A program made the position numbers and the translations under genes. From NCBI RefSeq assembly GCF_913061305.1, contig NZ_CAJXST010000009.1:27464-91463 (forward strand): 64,000 nt of DNA, given 5' to 3'. Positions 58,865-64,000 of the stretch are shown piece after piece. Every line of letters begins with the position of its first letter. Position 1 is the first letter of the stretch. The notes beneath the pieces were generated by a model. The model saw only the letters and a list, made by a program, of their open reading frames with translations. It ran no database searches and had not been told where the DNA came from. Source of the stretch: an uncultured Porticoccus sp. GTDB taxonomy: Bacteria > Pseudomonadota > Gammaproteobacteria > Pseudomonadales > Porticoccaceae.

Positions 58865-58993
58865 CCCGGCTGCCCCACTCATCGCCGCTTGAATAAATCA
58901 CGTGTAATTCCATTTCAGGTAGACCCGTAGATTGTCGACTGCAGACCTCTGCTATACTGACATTTCCGCACAGAAACCCGGAGGGAACCTGTT

Positions 58994-59371
58994 ATGATCC
59001 AGCAGTTTTTATCAGCGAGTTTTAATCTGAGTATGTTGCCCGCCAGACTGGCCATACGAAATACCAAAGCCTCTTTTCAGGCGATGCGCGACCTCCCCGG
59101 AACAGTGAAGCAATATGCCGGCGGCTTACACCAGTCCTGCGGGGACAGCCAGCTGTTTATCAACCAGCTAATGCGACGCATTGACGCGGAACTCGGCGGC
59201 GACCCCGCCAACCTGAGCAATCACGAACGCGAGATGATCACTGCCCGCGAACTGGCCATGGCAGAACAGCACCTCGGCCACGCCATGTTTAATATGCTCA
59301 AGGCATACCGGGTATTGTCAGCCAAACCTTCGCGGGTGATCGAATACGGACGCGCGGAGCGGATCGACTAA
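58994..59371 (+). CDS. 125-residue protein of unknown function
   Basis: Preceded by GGAGGG, so the ATG at 58994 is well supported. The protein is predicted mostly helical: an amphipathic N-terminal stretch (IQQFLSASFNLSMLPARLAIRN), KASFQAMRDLPGTVKQYAGG and a second helical half with NLSNHEREMITARELAMAEQHLGHAMFNMLKAYRVL. No signal peptide or full membrane span. A granule- or membrane-surface-associated role is possible but unsupported. It overlaps the convergent gene's end by 4 bp. Confidence 0.7.
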   Translation: MIQQFLSASFNLSMLPARLAIRNTKASFQAMRDLPGTVKQYAGGLHQSCGDSQLFINQLMRRIDAELGGDPANLSNHEREMITARELAMAEQHLGHAMFNMLKAYRVLSAKPSRVIEYGRAERID

Positions 59372-60153
59372 TCCTGTCGGCGAAACAGATAGTTCTTTCT
59401 GCCGTTATTGCACACCACCAGCTGACGCCCAAACCGATCACACTGTCCTGGCTGCAGCGCCAGTGAGTCTGGCTGCGACTCATTAACAGCCAGACGCTGC
59501 TTATCCTCCTTCAGAAAACCAAACATCGTTTCAAAGCGCTGCGCAAAAGCCACACCCTTTGCTATTACATCATCAAACAGATAGACAAATTTCGCATAGG
59601 AAAACGTCGACCCGCCAAGGCCGATTTCCATCATTTTCTCCAAATATTGTCGGTAGGCCACCGTCAGGTAATCAACCCTGGCGGCCCGATCATCCATGGC
59701 GCCACGAAAAACCGGTATATGCATTTTATTCGATGCTTTGAGCACGCCGTCCGCCAGCCTGCTATTGGCCTGGTTGCTCACCAGCAGATAGCGGGCACCC
59801 TCGCAAGCCAACCACAGATGATCGAGCTGGCAGCCATCCAGTCCGCTGTCGACCTTGTGGAGTTCTGCGGCCTCAACGACCTCCGGCACGGGCAATCGGG
59901 TATCGGCAGGCACAGCAACGTCAATGCCGGCTCTCGCGGCAGGTCGCCTCAGCAATAGAGCCTGAACTGTGTCGTTGTTGCGTCGAAAGTCCAGCAATGA
60001 AGGCAAGTCAGCCCCCTGACCTGCAGCCTGCACTTCACAATAGAGTTGTTCGTAATAGGTTTCAGCCAGCAACCAACAAAACCGGTCTGCCACTGCGGAG
60101 ACCGGGGACAAGAGCAGTAAATACCCTGTTGTTATTCTCAGCCATTTCCACAT
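59368..60153 (-). CDS. Exported cysteine-containing protein of unknown function
   Basis: 261 residues with a signal peptide (WLRITTGYLLLLSPVSAVA). The mature part has paired cysteines: early CWLLAETYYEQLYC, a central GCQLDHLWLAC and a late GQCDRFGRQLVVCNNGRKNY. This spacing suggests disulfide-bonded domains in the periplasm. The central YDLTVAYR-like and KVVYLFDD segments look helical. I do not recognise the family. Confidence 0.72.
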   Translation of the reverse strand: MWKWLRITTGYLLLLSPVSAVADRFCWLLAETYYEQLYCEVQAAGQGADLPSLLDFRRNNDTVQALLLRRPAARAGIDVAVPADTRLPVPEVVEAAELHKVDSGLDGCQLDHLWLACEGARYLLVSNQANSRLADGVLKASNKMHIPVFRGAMDDRAARVDYLTVAYRQYLEKMMEIGLGGSTFSYAKFVYLFDDVIAKGVAFAQRFETMFGFLKEDKQRLAVNESQPDSLALQPGQCDRFGRQLVVCNNGRKNYLFRRQD

Positions 60154-60300
60154 GGGCTCACCGATTTTATAGGGCCTGAGACACAGGCGTGTGGTTCACA
60201 AAAGATCAGATAGCCCTCGCGCCCGGATATTTACGCAACCGCCGTAACCTTTTAGACTGGTTATCTTTTGAACAGGGAAGGCGAACGCAACCCGCCAGTT

Positions 60301-61518
60301 ATGTCACAAATTATTATTCGCCTGCTCGCCCCGATGTTCTGCCTGATGCTGGCAGCCTTCACCTATTGGCAATATCCGGCGCTGAATGGCGATCAACGGG
60401 CTCTGCTGGAGCAGTTGCCTTTCATCGTCTGCGGACTCGCCGCTTTCATGGCCCTACTGGCAAACCAATCCAAAAATCTGGGTACGGCCATGACAATGCT
60501 GATCAGCTACTGGCTGATTCGGCATTTTCTGCAGGCACCATTGAATGCCGAGCCGGCCAACCAGATCTTCAGCCTTATCTCACTGTGCCTGCCACTGATA
60601 CTGGGTGTGTTCATTATTCTCCCCGACACCGGCTGGCGACACCCGGCTTTTCTGGTATTGACGGCCTTTATCTCAATCTTTGCACTGATCATCATCAGCC
60701 TTTTTCAGTGGCAACCCCTCTGGTTTTCCCAGCTCCTGCCCGGCATCAACGAAAGTACTTTTTTTGGCCTGAAGATATCCGCCACAGCGGGATTACTGTT
60801 TCTACTGGTCTATACCTTCAGCATCATCCTGCCATTGCTTCGCAGGGAGTATCTGGACAGCAGCCTGCCGGGCTGTGTGTTCTTCAGTTTTATCACCGTG
60901 GGATGGTTTCAGTTATCACACATTTCCTCGATCATGTTTTCTGCCGCCGGATTACTGTTGATTATCAACCAGACCCAGGCCCTGCTCAACATGGTGTATC
61001 GGGACGAACTGACCCAGATTCCCAACCGGCGGGCGCTACTCCGCGATGTGCGAACCATGGGCAATCACTATGCGCTGGCGATGGTAGACGTGGACCATTT
61101 CAAGCCCATCAACGATCAATATGGCCACGACCTGGGCGACCAGGTGCTTCGCGCCATTGCCGCGCAACTGCGCCGGGTCAGCGGTGGCGGACGGGCCTAC
61201 CGCTTTGGGGGAGAAGAGTTTTGCCTGCTGTTTCGTGGCAAAACACGGGAGCAGGTCGTCGATCACCTGGAAGAACTGCGCAAGAATATTGCAAATTACG
61301 ACATGGCCACCCGCGACAACAAAAATCGACCGCGCTATCAGTCCAGCGGCGAAAAGAAACGTGGCGCTTCACGACGTCGTGGCAATATCCGGGTGACCGT
61401 CAGTATAGGTGTTGCCGATGCACAGGACGCCCTGCATTTTGATGGCGTCATGAAAGCCGCCGACAGCGCCATGTATCGCGCCAAAGAAGCCGGCAGAAAT
61501 CAGACCAAAGTTGCGTAA
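60301..61518 (+). CDS. Membrane-anchored GGDEF diguanylate cyclase
   Basis: 405 residues from the ATG at 60301 (a TTG at 60268 is possible). About six or seven hydrophobic helices fill the first 220 residues with no named sensor domain, then a GGDEF domain with LTQIPNRRAL, DVDHFKPINDQYGHDLGD and the catalytic RFGGEEF (GGEEF at 303-307). The residues where an RxxD inhibitory site would be are SGGG, so no product inhibition site is seen. A basic insert (NKNRPRYQSSGEKKRGASRRRG) interrupts the domain later. Expected to make cyclic di-GMP. Confidence 0.85.
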   Translation: MSQIIIRLLAPMFCLMLAAFTYWQYPALNGDQRALLEQLPFIVCGLAAFMALLANQSKNLGTAMTMLISYWLIRHFLQAPLNAEPANQIFSLISLCLPLILGVFIILPDTGWRHPAFLVLTAFISIFALIIISLFQWQPLWFSQLLPGINESTFFGLKISATAGLLFLLVYTFSIILPLLRREYLDSSLPGCVFFSFITVGWFQLSHISSIMFSAAGLLLIINQTQALLNMVYRDELTQIPNRRALLRDVRTMGNHYALAMVDVDHFKPINDQYGHDLGDQVLRAIAAQLRRVSGGGRAYRFGGEEFCLLFRGKTREQVVDHLEELRKNIANYDMATRDNKNRPRYQSSGEKKRGASRRRGNIRVTVSIGVADAQDALHFDGVMKAADSAMYRAKEAGRNQTKVA

Positions 61519-61529
61519 TCAACCCGCAA

Positions 61530-61937
61530 TTATTTTTTAGCCTTTACGTAAAGCACCAGATTGTGGCCCACCAGATCGAACCCATGCTTGGTAGCAATCG
61601 CTTTCTGCAACGCTTCAATTTCACTGCTTTGAAATTCAATCACATCGCCGCTATCCACATTCACCATATGATCGTGATGAATGCCCCGATCAATTTCATA
61701 AACTGCCGGCCCACTGTCAAAGTTATGCCGGGTAATCAGGCCGGCACTCTCGAACTGGGTCAGCACACGATATACCGTGGCAATACTGACATCGTCACCG
61801 GCTTCGAGTAATTTGCGGTACACATCCTCGGCGCTCATGTGACTTTCGTTGATTTCCTCTAGAATCTGCAGGATCTTCAAACGGGGTACGGTGACCTTGA
61901 GCCCCGCCTTCCGTAAGTCCCGGTTTTCATCCTTCAT
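61530..61937 (-). CDS. fur: Ferric uptake regulator Fur
   Basis: 135 residues: winged-helix domain (VTVPRLKILQIL ... VSIATVYRVLTQFE) and the metal-binding dimer domain with HHDHMVN. The CxxC pair found after this motif in E. coli Fur is absent (VDSGDVIEF), as in P. aeruginosa Fur; no cysteine is present. Divergent from bamE with a 73-bp gap, the pseudomonad layout. Represses iron-uptake genes when iron-bound. Confidence 0.95.
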   Translation of the reverse strand: MKDENRDLRKAGLKVTVPRLKILQILEEINESHMSAEDVYRKLLEAGDDVSIATVYRVLTQFESAGLITRHNFDSGPAVYEIDRGIHHDHMVNVDSGDVIEFQSSEIEALQKAIATKHGFDLVGHNLVLYVKAKK

Positions 61938-62010
61938 TCTGCTACCGCCTCTTTAATACACTCAATTGATTCTGTATTATCGCCGTTCACTGAAAACTCT
62001 GGAACCCCCA

Positions 62011-62394
62011 ATGCATTTTACTGCAAGAATTACCTGCTGCCTGGCCATGACCGCGTTACTCGGCGGGTGCTCAGGTGTCTCGATGCCGGATTTCAGTATG
62101 CCAAAACTGCCCAATGTCTATAAGTTTGATATCCAGCAGGGCAATGTCATCACCCAGAACATGATTGACCAGCTTCGTCCGGGCATGACCAAGTCCCAGG
62201 TGCGCTTTGTGATGGGGACACCCTTGATTTCGGATACCTTCAATGAAGATCGCTGGGACTATTACTACAGTCTGTCACCCAGCAACGGCGACGAAGTCAG
62301 GGAACGGATGGCCATTTTCTTTGAAAACGACCAACTGGTAGGTTTCAGAGGTGACTTTATTCCCACTGCGGTGAATATCGAAACCACCGAGTAA
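62011..62394 (+). CDS. bamE: Outer-membrane protein assembly lipoprotein BamE
   Basis: 127 residues from the ATG at 62011. Lipobox LLGGC (C20s), then the compact BamE fold with [44 protein letters not shown], its diagnostic block. Accessory part of the Bam complex. An upstream in-frame ATG would add 15 residues that do not look like a signal sequence. Confidence 0.95.
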   Translation: MHFTARITCCLAMTALLGGCSGVSMPDFSMPKLPNVYKFDIQQGNVITQNMIDQLRPGMTKSQVRFVMGTPLISDTFNEDRWDYYYSLSPSNGDEVRERMAIFFENDQLVGFRGDFIPTAVNIETTE

Positions 62395-62715
62395 TCAACT
62401 ACCCTGCCCGGCCTTCGCCGCACGCCGTTTGCGAATCTCTTTGGGGTCCACGGTCAGGGGTCGATAAATCTCCACCCGATCACCCGCTTCCAACACATAG
62501 GTCTTTGGCGGGTTGAGGCCCTTGGTACCCAGGGCCTGCCCGAAGATACCCATTTTTACATTTTCCAGATCAATCTCGGGGAACTGCTGCACAATTCCGG
62601 ACTGTCGCACCGCCTCATACGCGGTAGTTCCGGGAGCAACCTTGAGCGCCAGCAGTTGCTGACGCTGAGGCAACGCATAGGCCACCTCTACGGTAATCAA
62701 CTCAATATCTTTCAC
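62395..62715 (-). CDS. rnfH: RnfH family protein
   Basis: 106 residues, ubiquitin-like beta-grasp family (also called RatB/YfjF): ELITVEVAYALPQRQQLLALKVAPGTTAYEAVRQSG, VGIFGQ-like KMGIFGQALG and GDRVEIYRPLTVDPKEIRKRRA. Encoded right after ratA with a 4-bp overlap (ATGA), as is usual. Function unknown; stop codon abuts the convergent bamE stop. Confidence 0.92.
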   Translation of the reverse strand: MKDIELITVEVAYALPQRQQLLALKVAPGTTAYEAVRQSGIVQQFPEIDLENVKMGIFGQALGTKGLNPPKTYVLEAGDRVEIYRPLTVDPKEIRKRRAAKAGQGS

Positions 62716-63149
62716 GGGCCATAGACCTCCTGGGCACGCCTCGCCAGCGAATCCACCAGATTGTTCGCCACAGAGGTAAACAAACTGGTGGAGGCAAGCC
62801 CTACCGACAGACTGTTAAATTCAAATTCCAGGTCGAGCATCACCTTGCAGGCATTTGCCGTCAATGGTTTGAAGTGCCACTCACCGGACAACTTTTTAAA
62901 AGGCCCCTGCTCAAGGCTCATGGTAATCTGCTCGGGTTTTTTCAGGGTATTTCGAGTGGTAAAACTGTAACCGATGCCCCCTTTCTTCAAGTCTAGCCTG
63001 GCCACCATACCACCCTCTGACTGCTCTAATATATCGGCTCCGACACAGCCTTCCATATAACGTGGATAACTGTTCACGTCGTTGACCAGATCATACATTT
63101 GCTCAGCGGAGAACATCACCAGCGCACTGCGTTTTATGGTTGTCAGCAT
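62712..63149 (-). CDS. ratA: RatA/COQ10-family START-domain protein
   Basis: 145 residues with the polyketide-cyclase/START fold of the RatA and Coq10 family: IKRSALVMFSAEQMYDLVNDVNSYPRYMEGCV and the LSGEWHFKPL/LDLEFEFNSL strands. E. coli RatA was described as blocking 70S association, yet Coq10 relatives bind ubiquinone; here the conserved chromosomal context favours a housekeeping role. It overlaps the transporter stop codon by one base. Confidence 0.9.
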   Translation of the reverse strand: MLTTIKRSALVMFSAEQMYDLVNDVNSYPRYMEGCVGADILEQSEGGMVARLDLKKGGIGYSFTTRNTLKKPEQITMSLEQGPFKKLSGEWHFKPLTANACKVMLDLEFEFNSLSVGLASTSLFTSVANNLVDSLARRAQEVYGP

Positions 63150-64000
63150 CAGGAAAATGTCTTGTAGAGGCCCATCACAAAAATGATACCCACGGCTATT
63201 GGCGAAATATATCGCAATACCCAGTACCAGCTCGTAAAGACCCGGCCCGACTCATCGGCGAGCTCGCCCCGCACGGTTTCCGGTCGCATCATCCAGCCCA
63301 CAAACAGGGCGATAAATAGACCGGTGAGCGGCAGCATGACACTGGAGGTCAGAAAATCCATAAACTCGAAGAAATTAAACCCGGCAACCCGCTTTTCCGC
63401 CCAGAGATTAAAGGATAAAACACTCCCCAGCCCAACAACCCAGGCAATACCACCGAGCAGCAGGTTCGCGGTAATACGGGTAAATTTTTTCGACTCGATG
63501 AGATAGGCAACGGCGGGTTCGATCAGCGAGATCGCCGAGCTCCAGGCGGCCAACGTCACCAGCACAAAGAACAGGCTGCCAAATAATAACCCTCCCGTCA
63601 TATTGCCAAATGCGATCGGCAAGCTGACAAACAGCAATCCCGGACCCGCCCCGGGTGCAATCGACGGGTTCGCAAACACAATGGGGAATATGGCCAGCCC
63701 GGCAACCAGCGCCACCACCGTATCCAGAAAGCCGACGGCAAGCACAGTGCGACCAATCCGGGCATGCTCAGGCATGTAGGCACCGTAGGCCATAATGGCA
63801 CCCATCCCCAGACTGAGGGTAAAAAACGCATGCCCCATGGCCTCCAGAACCCCCGCCCAGGTCAGCGCCTCATAGTTAAAACTGAACAGAAAATCGACAG
63901 CCTGGGCAAAATCCCCTCGCTGAATGCCGAACACCAACAGGATCAGCAACAGCACAAACAACACCGGCATCAATACTCTTACCGCAACACCGAGCCCACG
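63149..64000 (-). CDS. Sodium-dependent transporter (SNF family), C-terminal part, cut by the window edge
   Basis: The frame is open to the right edge (codons before 63973 read RGLGVAVRVLMPVLFVLL-like), so only the C-terminal ~283 residues are present. Six or more hydrophobic spans are visible, with AFFTLSLGMGAIMAYGAYMPEHARIG and FVLVTLAAWSSAISLIEP matching bacterial neurotransmitter:sodium symporters that import amino acids. The N-terminal sodium-binding unwound helix is outside the window. Convergent/overlapping with ratA by one base. Confidence 0.88.
   Translation of the reverse strand, partial: RGLGVAVRVLMPVLFVLLLILLVFGIQRGDFAQAVDFLFSFNYEALTWAGVLEAMGHAFFTLSLGMGAIMAYGAYMPEHARIGRTVLAVGFLDTVVALVAGLAIFPIVFANPSIAPGAGPGLLFVSLPIAFGNMTGGLLFGSLFFVLVTLAAWSSAISLIEPAVAYLIESKKFTRITANLLLGGIAWVVGLGSVLSFNLWAEKRVAGFNFFEFMDFLTSSVMLPLTGLFIALFVGWMMRPETVRGELADESGRVFTSWYWVLRYISPIAVGIIFVMGLYKTFS

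Noticed and set aside
60189..61442. 417-codon plus-strand frame over the GGDEF gene
   Set aside because: It overlaps the GGDEF frame by more than 1.1 kb in another frame, and its translation is rich in His/Pro/Arg without motifs. The GGDEF frame has complete catalytic motifs.
61938..62010. Fur box in the fur-bamE spacer
   Set aside because: A GATAAT at its left end is the only part resembling the 19-bp consensus; fewer than half the positions match.
62712..63149. RatA as part of a toxin-antitoxin system
   Set aside because: The ratA-rnfH pair is a conserved chromosomal neighbour set in gammaproteobacteria. The fold is that of Coq10, and no antitoxin-like gene is present.

Overview
The window reads as a chromosomal segment of a gammaproteobacterium, most like Pseudomonas or its relatives (Pseudomonadales/Cellvibrionales type). 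This rests on two things. First, gene order: grpE-dnaK-dnaJ-dapB-carA-carB-greA-yhbY-rlmE-ftsH-folP-glmM-tpiA-secG-tRNA-Leu, and initiator tRNA-rimP-nusA-infB-rbfA-truB-rpsO-pnp, followed on the far side by recN, fur, bamE, rnfH and ratA. Second, the adenosylcobalamin-dependent ribonucleotide reductase is split into NrdJa and NrdJb as in P. aeruginosa. The species cannot be fixed from sequence reading alone. No prophage, insertion sequence, CRISPR array or rRNA was seen.

Layout. 1-9.7 kb: split class II ribonucleotide reductase (nrdJa-nrdJb) with a tandem NrdR-box pair upstream, a SlyD-type FKBP, rimO, 3-hydroxybutyrate dehydrogenase, a periplasmic YceI protein, and scoAB (3-oxoacid CoA-transferase) divergent from a LysR regulator. 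Dehydrogenase plus transferase make a small ketone-body/PHB-monomer catabolic set. 9.7-16.7 kb: mixed small genes (YaeQ, DUF2288, HI0933-type flavoprotein, ppnP, GIY-YIG protein, SprT, PHP-domain RNase, a periplasmic cupin, an outer-membrane porin). 16.8-26.2 kb: a second SlyD paralogue, an orphan ABC ATPase, then the lipoate and cell-wall cluster lipA-lipB-ybeD-dacA-rlpA-mltB-rodA-mrdA, all on the minus strand. 26.4-35.3 kb: the complete translation/transcription operon from the initiator tRNA gene to pnp, driven by a near-consensus sigma-70 promoter at 35238-35266. 35.5-39.8 kb: a plus-strand block (phosphoethanolamine transferase, small lipoprotein, aguAB putrescine genes) lying between two tRNA genes that are normally close neighbours. 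39.9-56.9 kb: tRNA-Leu(GAG), secG, tpiA, glmM, folP, ftsH, rlmE, yhbY, greA, carB, carA, dapB, dnaJ, dnaK, grpE, with a heat-shock (sigma-32) promoter before grpE and an attenuator-like terminator in the carA leader. 57-61.5 kb: recN, then four genes of less certain role (a 34-residue membrane peptide, a 125-residue protein, a secreted cysteine-containing protein, a membrane GGDEF protein) inserted before fur. 61.5-64 kb: fur and bamE divergent, then rnfH, ratA and the 3' part of a sodium:neurotransmitter-type transporter that leaves the window.

The most useful non-gene signals are the NrdR-box pair (3204-3250), two perfect palindromes between scoA and its LysR regulator (8675-8697, 8748-8765), the carAB leader terminator with its promoter (51712-51848), and the unannotated 34-residue membrane protein at 58760-58864. 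I did not find a clearly new multi-gene system; the best candidate for lineage-specific biology is the recN-fur insert.
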